Shown one piece after another: positions 1-7,403 of a stretch of DNA of 14,049 nucleotides. The first letter of the stretch is position 1. Each line of letters opens with the position of its first letter. The position numbers and the translations under genes were made by a program. Under the pieces are notes generated by a model. That model made no database searches. It saw only the letters and a program-made list of their open reading frames with translations, and was not told the DNA's origin. The DNA comes from Chloroflexota bacterium (lineage in GTDB: Bacteria > Chloroflexota > Anaerolineae > Promineifilales > Promineifilaceae): assembly GCA_008501785.1 (NCBI GenBank), contig QQUD01001011.1:1-14049 (forward strand), read 5' to 3'.

Positions 1-433
1 ATCCTCCACCTTGAAAACAGCAAAGAGATGACATAACATACACACATAATCAAGATTTCACTCGTTATTGTGTAATTAGAGAAGAATATATTAGCGAAAC
101 AGGCCTTCAGCAGTCTCGCTTTTATTAATCGCCAATTTGCTAATGAATGGATGTTTACATAAACAGTATTTTGGTTTATGTATGTCAGGACAACAATGTA
201 GGCTTATCTTTTTCTAAACATCTGGTGTTTTTACGATATTAGGAACATACACACAGATCACAACTGAATAATTCCATTTTAATGAATAGGGGCAATTTGT
301 CAACCCTTATTACTGTCAGCTTGTTGTCATAAACTAGTTTAAATGTAGAAAAACGCCTCAAAATATCTTAAATCAAATAAGTAAGTTGGCCTACATCATC
401 ATCTCAACTGGTTCGATACGCTACATTACGCTT
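1..433. other. AT-rich stretch without a recognisable gene
   Basis: No reading frame of convincing length or protein-like composition was found on either strand. The stretch is clearly richer in A and T than the genes that follow. The only local structure noted is a 12-bp palindrome, TAAACTAGTTTA, at 330-341, roughly 90 bases before the relic lipoprotein start at 434. It may have held the promoter of that gene, but no convincing -35/-10 pair could be placed. Confidence 0.5.
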
Positions 434-1019
434 ATGAAACCGGCTACTTGCTTTCTTTTTTATAGCCATCTTCTTAGTTGGGTGCGGAACGGCCGTTTCC
501 TCCCACCTCGCCCCTACACCAACCCCCAACACCCTCCCCGCAGCCACCGACCTACCCAAAACCCCACCCATCCCCAACAACCCAACCATCAAACCACGTC
601 ATAACCGATTTGCTACACCGGTCTCGTGCATGATCGGCGCATTGATGGCAAAACGGCCGTCTTCGGCAACGCAGGCGCACTCTTCCAAAACGCGATGACC
701 TGGTACGACCACGACACCAGCTCTATCTGGTCCCAACCCTGGGGACGCGCCATTCAAGGCGAGCAAAAAGGGGTCGAACTGCGTCTGGCACCAGCTTTCA
801 AGCTTTCATCCGCCAGGTCGAAACCAGTGTACTCATCTTCACCATCAAAAACGGCACCATCAAAGACAACGAAACCGGCTCCACCTGGAACTTCAGTCGC
901 GGCCTCGCCGTAGATGGCCCCTGCGCGGACAAGGTCTACAACCCGTCCCCAGCATCAGCGCCTACGGCTGGGCGTGGCGTGATTTTTATCCAAACGCTGC
1001 AATTCACACTATAGAATGA
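434..1019 (+). pseudogene. Decayed DUF3179-domain lipoprotein gene
   Basis: Pieces of one protein are spread over three reading frames. An ATG at 434 is followed after one shift by a lipoprotein signal peptide (NRLLAFFFIAIFLVGC, lipobox cysteine codon 483-485) and a Thr/Pro-rich linker to about 600. From 611 another frame reads CYTGLVHDRRIDGKTAVFGN and then a stretch with WYDHDTSSIWSQPWG, the conserved D-x-x-T-x-S-x-W-S-Q signature of DUF3179. Near 795-802 the frame changes to one containing NETGSTWNFSRGLAVDGP, a second pass of the same motif. A last shift near 935-945 gives AYGWAWRDFYPNAAIHTIE and a TGA at 1017-1019. DUF3179 proteins are usually about 300 residues or more; here only about 195 codons remain, so the domain start and a central part between 790 and 802 are also missing. 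Two ACGGCCGT palindromes (489, 653) lie in it, suggesting long residence. Identification is from remembered family motifs. Confidence 0.72.
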
Positions 1020-1023
1020 GCAC

Positions 1024-3021
1024 TTATTCCACCAATTCCAGCTTTTGTCTGATTAGTAGAGCATAAACACTGTCAGGATGTTCATTCCAAAGATGCCAAT
1101 AAAGGTCAATTGCAATCGCTTCATCATCAGTTAACTCATAGGTCAACCCCAGAAGGTACATAAGATAAGCCCTTAATTCACCACTACCTGATCCATAGAG
1201 ATAATTCCCTAATAAATCTAGGAGTATCATTCTTGCTGTAACAGGATCTGCGGATTCATACAACGTTTGCTCAAGCTGCAATATTGTCTCGTCCTGGATT
1301 TCAGAGGTCCAGTCTCTTTCGTCAGGAAAGTCTACATTAGTATTTTCAGGTTCCCATTCACAAATATCCCAAATAACAGAACCCCATCGCGGATTAGCAA
1401 AACCCCAAATTGATAAGATCCCTTCTCTGTCATATCCACAGCATTCTGGATGGGGAGCAATTTCATGAATGTAATCCCATACAGCACTACAGGCTGCATC
1501 AACACCTTGTTCTTCATAATAAAGCAAATACAAATCAGCAAGTTCGGAAGCTTTCTCAAAATCAGTTTTTACAGGATAGTCACGAACAGCTTCCAACGTT
1601 TTTATTGCTAACTCCTGCTCACCACGCAATGCATACCATGTACCTAATTTGAAACGATAATAATCTTCGCTGGCGGGTCCCCATACAGTCTCCATTTCTG
1701 GCGACCAATCTAATAACGCATTTTCAACTAAACTTACAGCTTCGTCGTTCAATCCGCCAGCAAGATTTGCCCAATCCATCATGCATTTAGGTGATCCCTC
1801 AATAAGATTGACGCCGCTATCAGCCCATGTATATGCTTGTCCATCCCACTTGTAAAGGTTCCATTCCTCATAATCAGGACAATCACCATAGCTATACGCT
1901 GAAACAAAATGTCTACGAAAACTTTTAATGGCTAGAACACCTTCGTTGTCTATGTAATCTAGTTCCCATGGCTGTACACATTCTCCATATGCCGTACTCA
2001 TAACTATTTCAGCAACGTTGGCAGCAATATTCTCAAAATGACCACCCGAATCAACCTCCCGCCATTCATAGATTGCAAGATGACTCCCACATCCCCCCGG
2101 TGAACCACTACCCCAAAAATCATCAATCACTATTATTTCCGTCGTATTGTTTTCATTATGGTCATCAGAGGAAATTGTTAAACTACTTTTGTGATTCCAA
2201 TCCCAAAACGGTTGCAAAGGAATCACTTGGTATTCACCAACGGATGACCCAGAGATAGCTACTAAAGCAATGGTATCATCAGAATAAGTAGGTATTGCAG
2301 ATTCAATTTGTAGAAAAGTTCCGGGTTTTGATTTGCCAAAGAGATCATCGCCCTCCAATATAGAAGCTACTGAAAAATCCCTGAGGAAAAGATCATCGGT
2401 TATCGAATCCAAAGAAATTTCGCCCGAATTCAATTCTTCTTCTAGCAATGAAATAAATCGATCTACTTTATAGTGGGCAATAGTATTCACAGATTCTCTA
2501 TAAGCTAAATCCCAGGCTAACTCCTTATCGGCAAGCATATTAGAGTACTGAAGCAGCAGTTCCCATTCCATCAAGATCAGATACCGAATTAATTCCTGAA
2601 AATAATAAGCTGAATCTGAGGGGCCTTGTTCCTCAATATCCTCGTTAATAAGAATTTTCGCTTCAGCTATGGCTGCTAACCGTTCTTCCTGTGCCCATTT
2701 TTTTAAGCTGTATGCATTTGCAGGACTGCTTGGTGTTACTGGAATAAGGATAGATTGCTGAGAAAATTGAGAGGTAGCTTCTGATTCAGTTGGCTCTGGG
2801 GTCACAGTTGACTTTGACAGAGTAGCGGTTGATTGTAAACCAATCGTTGTTGAAACAGGTTCCTGAGTTGGTAGGGTTTGTGAGTTAGTAGAAGGTCCTA
2901 CAGTAGATTCTGATTCACAAGCCACCATCATAAAAACGAGAATACTTATCAGAAGAATAAAAGAAACACATGGTTTAGAAATTGCTCTCGGCCACTTCCA
3001 TGCTGTCCGGTAAATGCTCAT
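1024..3021 (-). CDS. Large lipoprotein of unknown function with helical-repeat C-terminus
   Basis: 665-residue protein with a signal peptide (hydrophobic 19-33) and a lipobox ending in VAC, Cys35, so probably lipid-anchored outside the membrane. Residues 36-100 are a Ser/Thr/Pro/Gln-rich linker. About 105-220 are charged and helical. About 240-430 are richer in Gly, Trp and Tyr with several Cys (for example GGCGSH and the YGDCPDYEEW segment), suggesting a disulfide-stabilised fold. About 440-665 have spaced Ala/Leu/Tyr/Trp patterns such as YYRFKLGTWYALRGEQELAI, typical of TPR-like helical pairs. The ATG at 3021 follows a run of seven G and no other start is better. The gene is 4 bases from the convergent relic at 434-1019 and 59 bases downstream of hepT. 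It lacks ACGGCCGT over 2 kb and is AT-richer than average. I do not recognise a named family. Confidence 0.85.
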   Translation of the reverse strand: MSIYRTAWKWPRAISKPCVSFILLISILVFMMVACESESTVGPSTNSQTLPTQEPVSTTIGLQSTATLSKSTVTPEPTESEATSQFSQQSILIPVTPSSPANAYSLKKWAQEERLAAIAEAKILINEDIEEQGPSDSAYYFQELIRYLILMEWELLLQYSNMLADKELAWDLAYRESVNTIAHYKVDRFISLLEEELNSGEISLDSITDDLFLRDFSVASILEGDDLFGKSKPGTFLQIESAIPTYSDDTIALVAISGSSVGEYQVIPLQPFWDWNHKSSLTISSDDHNENNTTEIIVIDDFWGSGSPGGCGSHLAIYEWREVDSGGHFENIAANVAEIVMSTAYGECVQPWELDYIDNEGVLAIKSFRRHFVSAYSYGDCPDYEEWNLYKWDGQAYTWADSGVNLIEGSPKCMMDWANLAGGLNDEAVSLVENALLDWSPEMETVWGPASEDYYRFKLGTWYALRGEQELAIKTLEAVRDYPVKTDFEKASELADLYLLYYEEQGVDAACSAVWDYIHEIAPHPECCGYDREGILSIWGFANPRWGSVIWDICEWEPENTNVDFPDERDWTSEIQDETILQLEQTLYESADPVTARMILLDLLGNYLYGSGSGELRAYLMYLLGLTYELTDDEAIAIDLYWHLWNEHPDSVYALLIRQKLELVE

Positions 3022-3080
3022 ATCCCCCCCACTTCTACATCAATTAAAATTAGAGAATACAGTCATTAGAAAACGGCCGT

Positions 3081-3428
3081 TTATGCTCCTTCATAATCTT
3101 CAAGAATTTGTTGAATGTGCGGTCTAACAATTGGAATTCGTCTCTTAATTGTGTCCCAAACAATTTTGTATTCAACAACATCATATCCATGAATGATTCG
3201 GTCCCGCATTCCGGCCATTTCTTTCCAGGGAACATCTGGATATTGATCGCGCAATGTCATGGGCAGTCGTTTCGTTGCTTCCCCCACAATTTCTAGCGCT
3301 CTAAAAACTGCAAAATTAATCCGAAAATCATTGACAAGCTCATCAAACGTCACGCCATCCAGCAATATTTCTGCCTTTTCCATGGCATCAAGAATATCCT
3401 CAACGTAATCCAGAAATTCGTTGCTCAT
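3081..3428 (-). CDS. hepT: HepT-like (DUF86) toxin RNase of a MntA-HepT pair
   Basis: 115-residue all-alpha protein of the HepT/DUF86 family (HEPN superfamily). The hallmark RX4HXY motif is present as RDRIIHGY: Arg75, His80 and Tyr82. In characterised pairs this motif is the RNase active site and its Tyr is the residue AMPylated by MntA. Length fits the family (110-140). The ATG overlaps the antitoxin stop by four bases (ATGA), with GAGG about ten bases upstream inside the antitoxin gene, so the two are translationally coupled. An ACGGCCGT palindrome sits directly after the stop codon (3073-3080). Substrate RNA cannot be told from sequence. It is intact by eye, and I see no missing key residue. 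Confidence 0.9.
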   Translation of the reverse strand: MSNEFLDYVEDILDAMEKAEILLDGVTFDELVNDFRINFAVFRALEIVGEATKRLPMTLRDQYPDVPWKEMAGMRDRIIHGYDVVEYKIVWDTIKRRIPIVRPHIQQILEDYEGA

Positions 3429-3727
3429 ACAGACTGAACCTCATTCAAAATCCGCTTGCCAATGCGCCTTCTTAAATTCTTTTTTATTGCAACATCAACC
3501 TTACAACCTAACAAATCAGTCAAATAATATTCCAGTTCTACTAAATCGATCAGATCAATTCGAGGTGGGTCAGTTAACGAAATTAAAATATCAATATCAC
3601 TATTAGATGTTTGCTCGCCACGCACATATGAACCGAAGATGCCGATTTCGGTAACACCATATTTTTCATACAAATACGGTTTTTGCGCCTGTAAGCGCAT
3701 TTTGATATCTGCCAATGCTTCTGTCAT
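3425..3727 (-). CDS. mntA: MntA-like minimal nucleotidyltransferase antitoxin
   Basis: 100-residue nucleotidyltransferase-fold protein. The catalytic GSX10DXD motif is visible: Gly32-Ser33, then Asp44 and Asp46, with a third carboxylate probably Asp78 (KVDVA). In the type VII MntA-HepT system the enzyme transfers AMP to the toxin tyrosine and silences it. The frame stays open upstream to 3805. The ATG at 3727 was chosen because the family begins just before this domain, because a TATAAT lies immediately upstream (3739 to 3734), and because the extra residues would overlap the promoter of the divergent gene. First gene of the mntA-hepT operon; overlaps hepT by four bases. Such pairs are common on mobile elements and defence islands. 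Confidence 0.88.
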   Translation of the reverse strand: MTEALADIKMRLQAQKPYLYEKYGVTEIGIFGSYVRGEQTSNSDIDILISLTDPPRIDLIDLVELEYYLTDLLGCKVDVAIKKNLRRRIGKRILNEVQSV

Positions 3728-3733
3728 GTGCCT

Positions 3734-3739
3734 ATTATA
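3734..3739 (-). promoter_or_regulatory. Possible -10 box of a near-leaderless mntA promoter
   Basis: On the minus strand a perfect TATAAT occupies 3739 to 3734. The usual start site, about seven bases further on, coincides with the mntA ATG at 3727, so the message may have no leader. The -35 is poor (ATTACC at 17-bp spacing), so confidence is limited. Confidence 0.35.
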
Positions 3740-3776
3740 ACGGATTTCGTCAAAGGGGTAATTGACGTAATAGAGC

Positions 3777-3805
3777 TTGACATTTATGAAAACCCAGCGT
3801 ATCAT
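3777..3805 (+). promoter_or_regulatory. Consensus sigma-70-type promoter of the membrane protein-regulator operon
   Basis: Perfect -35 TTGACA at 3777-3782, 17-bp spacer, -10 TATCAT at 3800-3805 (five of six). The predicted start is near 3812, giving a leader of about 57 bases before the ATG at 3869. It faces away from mntA, so the spacer 3728-3868 is a divergent promoter region. Confidence 0.65.
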
Positions 3806-3827
3806 ATTTGCATACTAGTTTGTTACA

Positions 3828-3839
3828 CAAACCGGTTTG
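3828..3839. promoter_or_regulatory. 12-bp palindrome in the leader, candidate operator
   Basis: CAAACCGGTTTG is a perfect palindrome about 16 bases after the predicted transcription start and 30 before the ATG at 3869. The operon's second gene is a winged-helix regulator, so an autoregulatory operator is plausible. The flanks do not extend the symmetry. Confidence 0.4.
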
Positions 3840-3868
3840 CACAAGCGAGTTCGTAAAGGATGAAACCC

Positions 3869-4486
3869 ATGCCTCAAGATATTGAACAAGTTATGAAGCG
3901 CACGCAGCGTTATTATTATGAAGATGGACTGGTAGAAACGGCCGTTGGCACACTCTTCATCGCCATTGGCCTTGCGCTCCTCGGCTGGCTTATGATTCAA
4001 ACAAGCCCAGTGTTAGGCATTGTCATGGTACTGGTGTCAACGGCCGCTATTTTTGGCGGCACGCTGTTTGTGCAAAGGGTCATTCCGGCGTTGAAAGCAC
4101 GCATTACCCATCCACGCACTGGTTCTGTCACGTACCGGCGCGATGTGCCGTCACGCAGTCGCTGGCTAATAGTTGTCGCTGCTTTACTCATTGCAATTTT
4201 GTCGTTCAATTTCCCTGGCTACATCTCACAAATATCGGTGGTGATTGGGCTACTGCTGGGTATCATATTCAGCGTGCTTGGCTACCGGGTGCGGCTGCGT
4301 CGTTTTTATTTGCTAGGGGGTGTGGCGGTGATTGTGGGGATGGTAACGGCCGTTTCCTTCACCAACGACATCACCAGCGCCGCATCTACTTTTGTCGGCA
4401 CCGGATTGATTATGGCAGTCATCGGCCTGATTGTGCTCAAGCAATATGTGCAGCGCCACCCCATTGCCGAGGCTGATTATGAATGA
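3869..4486 (+). CDS. Six-helix membrane protein of unknown function
   Basis: About 205 residues. A short charged N-terminus (DIEQVMKRTQRYYYEDG) precedes six probable membrane segments at about 24-43, 45-65, 99-118, 121-140, 147-167 and 170-192. A basic cytoplasmic loop (HPRTGSVTYRRDVPSRSR) lies between helices two and three. The first ATG, at 3860, directly abuts the AAGGA, so the ATG at 3869 with AAGGA eight bases upstream is preferred. The last eight bases overlap the start of the winged-helix gene, so the two are one operon. Pairs of a small membrane protein with an HTH_34 regulator are often seen, but I know no specific function. Two ACGGCCGT copies (3938, 4346) are read in frame as Thr-Ala-Val. 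Confidence 0.82.
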   Translation: MPQDIEQVMKRTQRYYYEDGLVETAVGTLFIAIGLALLGWLMIQTSPVLGIVMVLVSTAAIFGGTLFVQRVIPALKARITHPRTGSVTYRRDVPSRSRWLIVVAALLIAILSFNFPGYISQISVVIGLLLGIIFSVLGYRVRLRRFYLLGGVAVIVGMVTAVSFTNDITSAASTFVGTGLIMAVIGLIVLKQYVQRHPIAEADYE

Positions 4487-4775
4487 GGAACTGCGTCAAC
4501 TGCTTGATTTGGACCGGATAATTCATGAACCGGCGCGATTGTTGATAACGGCCGTTCTCGCCACCGTCGAAAGCGCAGACTTTTTATACCTGCTGCACGC
4601 CACAGAACTCACCAAAGGCAACCTGTCATCCCACCTGATGCGCCTGGAAAAAGCCAACTATGTCACCATCGAAAAAACATTCGAAGGCAAAACACCCCGC
4701 ACCATCTGCCGCCTCACCACTGCTGGCCGCACAGCATTCAAAACCTATCGCGCACAATTGAAATCTGCCATATAA
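4479..4775 (+). CDS. Winged-helix transcriptional regulator (HTH_34 type, ArsR/MarR-like)
   Basis: 98-residue protein made almost wholly of one winged helix. LDRIIHEPARLLI, then the recognition helix around LTKGNLSSHLMRLEKANYV, then the wing IEKTFEGKTPRTICRLT and the end AGRTAFKTYRAQL match the HTH_34 (PF13601) pattern closely. There is no separate ligand domain. The ATG at 4479 lies inside the end of the membrane protein gene (eight-base overlap) with GAGG six bases upstream, so expression is coupled. It probably controls its own operon and the palindrome at 3828 is the obvious site to test. An ACGGCCGT copy (4548) encodes Thr-Ala-Val in helix 1. Confidence 0.88.
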   Translation: MNEELRQLLDLDRIIHEPARLLITAVLATVESADFLYLLHATELTKGNLSSHLMRLEKANYVTIEKTFEGKTPRTICRLTTAGRTAFKTYRAQLKSAI

Positions 4776-4803
4776 ATTCGAGAATTTTTAAAAGACATAG
4801 AAA

Positions 4804-4850
4804 AACGCGGATGTCACACTTTTTCCGCGTTCTTCCGCGTCATTCCGCGT
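4804..4850 (-). terminator. Hairpin terminator built from a 10-bp-periodic repeat
   Basis: AACGCGGA (4804-4811) pairs with TCCGCGTT (4824-4831). TTCCGCGT recurs exactly every ten bases at 4823, 4833 and 4843. Read on the minus strand, the eight-pair stem is followed by TTTTTC, a good intrinsic terminator for the acetyltransferase gene. On the plus strand a T run follows the last repeat (4854-4861). It lies between convergent genes. Confidence 0.6.
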
Positions 4851-4873
4851 CCCATTTTTTTAAAAACCGGCTA

Positions 4874-5659
4874 CTACAAATCCTCCGCCCACAAATGAGC
4901 CGGTACATCAAACTGTTCCACAAATCCAAGTTTTTTTGCCAACGCAACAGACGCTTTACGCTCTGGCCAACACGCCCAATTAGGGGTCAACTTTCTAGAC
5001 AAACTTTCTTCGATAAAGGCACATGCGACGATGGTGGCTAAGCCCTGCTGCCTATATTTTTCATCTGTGAAAATATCTATCTCAGCCTCACTGCCACCCA
5101 CACACACAGCCGAACAAACCGCAGCTATTTCGTCACCCCTCATCAGGCAAACACCAAATCGCTTTGTGTTTGCATCAACGATTGATTTGAAATCTGGATG
5201 TTTTTCTGCCAATTCTGCATCAATGTGCTTGAGCGTGAATCCATCAGGAATTCGTTCCCGCCAACCAGCATGGACTTGAAACCTGGCATAATCAAAGCGA
5301 AAAATCTTGCGGTGAATAGTGATTGCTCCATAGGGATGCAAAAGGGCATCAAGTTTCTCTCGCCATGCAGTGGTGAATGCAAACAACACCAGCTCTTTTT
5401 CTGCTTGCTCTGGCAAAAACTGCTCAAAGAGAAACGAAATGATTGCCTGATTGAACGCATCATTGGCCGGAGTCCCGCCAATATAGTGGAAAGCACCTTC
5501 AAAAATCAGGTAAGCGACTGTTGGCACCTCAACCCGGTCCACAAAGATACGGCCTGGACTATTGCCTTCAATCACGGAATGCACAACGGCGATGTTGTGA
5601 TCAATTTTGTTGAATAGTGAGGCGACGATATGGAATTGGTTTGAAGCTAATTCTTGCAC
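4874..5659 (-). CDS. GNAT-family N-acetyltransferase (PF12746-like)
   Basis: About 261 residues. The N-terminal half is the variable part. The C-terminal half carries the GNAT fold: AAVCSAVCVGGSEAEIDIFT (strands 4-5), YRQQGLATIVACAFIEESL (the acetyl-CoA pyrophosphate loop, Q/R-x-x-G-x-A form) and ERKASVALAKKLGF. The pattern fits the PF12746 acetyltransferase group; the substrate is unknown. The frame is open to 5767, but the GTG at 5659 has AAGGA eight bases upstream and gives the usual family length, while the upstream extension contains an ACGGCCGT palindrome and low-quality sequence. Single-gene unit, convergent with the regulator at 4479-4775. Confidence 0.82.
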   Translation of the reverse strand: MQELASNQFHIVASLFNKIDHNIAVVHSVIEGNSPGRIFVDRVEVPTVAYLIFEGAFHYIGGTPANDAFNQAIISFLFEQFLPEQAEKELVLFAFTTAWREKLDALLHPYGAITIHRKIFRFDYARFQVHAGWRERIPDGFTLKHIDAELAEKHPDFKSIVDANTKRFGVCLMRGDEIAAVCSAVCVGGSEAEIDIFTDEKYRQQGLATIVACAFIEESLSRKLTPNWACWPERKASVALAKKLGFVEQFDVPAHLWAEDL

Positions 5660-5890
5660 TTTACTTTTCCTTGTTGTGAAGTTGCTAATTGGGTGGCAAA
5701 ACGGCCGTTTCCGCCACCCCCACACATCCTCAATCATATCTCCATGCCACATAAAAACCAGGAACACGGAGCAACTGTGTCACTCATCTCAGCTACGATC
5801 AGATCAGTTACATCGGGGCGGGTTTGGAATAAACGGCCGTTTCTGACAAAACATTCTTATCCATAATCTTGTTTGTTATTCAACAGTTTT
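5660..5890. other. Spacer with two ACGGCCGT palindromes
   Basis: Upstream of the acetyltransferase. ACGGCCGT occurs at 5701-5708 and 5833-5840. At the first site the symmetry extends to GGNAAACGGCCGTTTNCC. No RNA gene or convincing promoter was identified. Confidence 0.45.
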
Positions 5891-5969
5891 GAAATGGGAC
5901 ACGGAATGAAGCAGAAGGACACGGACGAAGAGAACAATCCGCATCTTCCGCGTTTTATCATCTCATTTC
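5891..5969. repeat. Degenerate inverted repeat related to the 4804-4850 element
   Basis: GAAATGGGA (5891-5899) and TCTCATTTC (5961-5969) pair with one mismatch. Between them ACACGGA occurs twice on the left, and TCCGCAT and TCCGCGT lie on the right. The ACRCGGA/TCCGCGT vocabulary and stem arrangement match the terminator-like repeat at 4804-4850, so this is probably a decayed member of the same dispersed family. Confidence 0.4.
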
Positions 5970-6181
5970 AAATCAATCAAATTCATTCTGAAATGCCCTG
6001 TCGCATCAATAAAACCTAGCCCAGCCAACGCACTCACAAAGCCCATCAAAGCCGCACCATGCAGAGCCAGCGGCACATTTAAAAACAGCCCGGTCAAATC
6101 TGGCGCAATTCACAAGACCAACTCGGCCAAAACGTGAACACCGCCATAAATTAAAAAATAAGCTTGAAAATATCGTGCCAT
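5963..6181 (-). pseudogene. Small membrane protein gene broken by one in-frame TGA
   Basis: From the ATG at 6181, with AAGGA about eight bases upstream, a 72-codon frame reads MARYFQAYFLIYGGVHVLAE, a TGA at codon 24 (6112-6110), then IAPDLTGLFLNVPLALHGAA and a further hydrophobic run ending HFRMNLIDLK and TGA. Both halves are strongly hydrophobic and protein-like, with two or three membrane segments. A TGG-to-TGA change would explain the stop. Other genes here use TGA as a normal stop, so readthrough is unlikely. No family is recognised. It could instead be a chance open frame in repeat-rich DNA. Confidence 0.4.
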
Positions 6182-6350
6182 GCCACCATTCCTTCACTCG
6201 AATATGGCAACATGATAGCGATAACTCCCACCCTACACACGGGTCGAGAGTTGTATTTAGGAGGTATTAGCAAGCCACTATGTGATTTCTATATATTAGC
6301 AAGATTCATGTATACTTCGTGTATGTTCCACTGGAGACATAATCAAATGG

Positions 6351-6485
6351 ATGAACCAAAATCTTTTGATTGATTATGTCAAACAAAAAAGCAAATTCTC
6401 GTTAATTGTTGAGCAATTTCAAGGATGTGATAATAAAAATGTATTTCTACAAAGATTACGTATCGACCTTATCAAAGAGGCTTGA
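6351..6485 (+). CDS. Candidate 44-residue protein overlapping the DUF6602 gene
   Basis: The ATG at 6351 opens a 44-codon frame beginning MNQNLLIDYVKQKSKFSLIV and ending NVFLQRLRIDLIKEA before TGA at 6483-6485. Composition is protein-like: amphipathic, with Lys, Gln and Leu spread evenly. It overlaps the start of the next gene by 47 bases in another frame. GGAG lies 14 bases upstream, which is too far for a strong site, and TATACT at 6311-6316 could be a -10 box. It may be a small partner or translational coupler of the nuclease-like gene, or the remnant of a longer upstream gene. Function unknown. Confidence 0.38.
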   Translation: MNQNLLIDYVKQKSKFSLIVEQFQGCDNKNVFLQRLRIDLIKEA

Positions 6486-7305
6486 GGCTGCACTCTCCAC
6501 AATAGAGACTGAACATAACTTTGAGTTCGGCTCCGAGTTTGAGATTGCATTATGTCAGACACTTCGTATGGCACTGGCTGAAAGGTTTGGAATATCACGC
6601 GGTTATGTAGTAGATATGCTAGGTGAGGCAAGAGGGGATGATATAGTTATTTATGAACAAGCACGGTTTCCAACTCTAGCCATGAGGGAACGCAATAACT
6701 TTTCACGTAAGGAATTTGTCCCTCTTGAAGCGACCTACTCATATATTGAGGCAAAACATACTATTAACTTAGAAGGCAATGACCCACAGTCGTTATTAAA
6801 GGCTTGTGAGCAGGTAAGCAAAGTTAAAGAACTTGCATCAACCCGTCCCGCAATAACCCCTTCACAAATTGGTCCGTATTTAAATATGGGTTCTCTTTTT
6901 AAAGCGAATATGCCCCCTGATTTCCCTGAAACCCTCAATCCAATGTTTGGGATTATCTTCGCCAGACATGTAAGATCAAGTAAAGGCAAACCAAAGATAA
7001 CAGATGCGGAAGAGATTCAATCAATCCTGACTCAAATCTCTATTTCAACTACATATGCTCCCGATTTGATCATATTAGGTGAAAACAATGTAATTTTACC
7101 CGTTCTTCCTAATAATGATGAATCCAGAAGTCTTCGCTCACCGTTTTTCATTGAGGGAAAATCACTTTATCATCCAATTGTAGTTGATGGTGTAGCATTT
7201 GGAATCGGTCTGCTGTCATTAATGGCTGCACTAGATTGGATTCAACTCGGCGTAATGTCTTGGCACAAAATTCTTGTAAATGCACTTAAATTACCAAATG
7301 ATTGA
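6439..7305 (+). CDS. DUF6602-domain protein, probable PD-(D/E)XK nuclease
   Basis: 288 residues from the ATG at 6439. Helical N-terminus, then RGYVVDMLGEARGDDIVIYE (about 54-73) and later EATYSYIEAKHTI (97-109). The order G-x-x-x-G-D-D-I-V-I-Y ... Y-I-E-x-K is the DUF6602 pattern and reads as a PD-(D/E)XK nuclease core: Asp67/Asp68, Glu104 and Lys106. The C-terminal half lacks a recognised domain; around 252-270 (AFGIGLLSLMAALDWIQ) it is hydrophobic. The frame is open to a TTG at 6406, but ATG 6439 fits the domain start; AAGGA is 13 bases upstream, so the start is not firm. AT-rich, no ACGGCCGT, standing alone: signs of recent transfer. A defence role is inference only. Confidence 0.65.
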   Translation: MYFYKDYVSTLSKRLEAALSTIETEHNFEFGSEFEIALCQTLRMALAERFGISRGYVVDMLGEARGDDIVIYEQARFPTLAMRERNNFSRKEFVPLEATYSYIEAKHTINLEGNDPQSLLKACEQVSKVKELASTRPAITPSQIGPYLNMGSLFKANMPPDFPETLNPMFGIIFARHVRSSKGKPKITDAEEIQSILTQISISTTYAPDLIILGENNVILPVLPNNDESRSLRSPFFIEGKSLYHPIVVDGVAFGIGLLSLMAALDWIQLGVMSWHKILVNALKLPND

Positions 7306-7317
7306 TTTTTTTACTTC

Positions 7318-7338
7318 TCACAAAAACAGCATTTGTGA
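7318..7338 (+). terminator. Weak inverted repeat after the DUF6602 gene
   Basis: TCACAAA (7318-7324) and TTTGTGA (7332-7338) form a seven-pair stem with a seven-base loop, 12 bases after the stop codon. The stem is AT-rich and a T run follows only about 12 bases later, so it is at best a weak terminator. Confidence 0.25.
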
Positions 7339-7403
7339 CTATCATTCACTTTTTAAAATTTTAGAACCTAATATCCTGATTATTTTCAAAGGATATCTAA
7401 TTC

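Noticed and set aside
386..604. 72-codon plus-strand ORF, Pro-rich in its second half
   Set aside because: The lipobox and linker of the relic lipoprotein are read in another frame over the same bases; this frame gives an implausible composition.
4811..5041. 76-codon plus-strand ORF after the winged-helix gene
   Set aside because: It starts in the terminator repeat and runs antisense through the end of the acetyltransferase gene.
6347..6373. Eight-codon leader peptide (MDEPKSFD) before the DUF6602 gene
   Set aside because: GGAG is at a suitable distance, but there is no attenuator-like structure or codon bias to support it.
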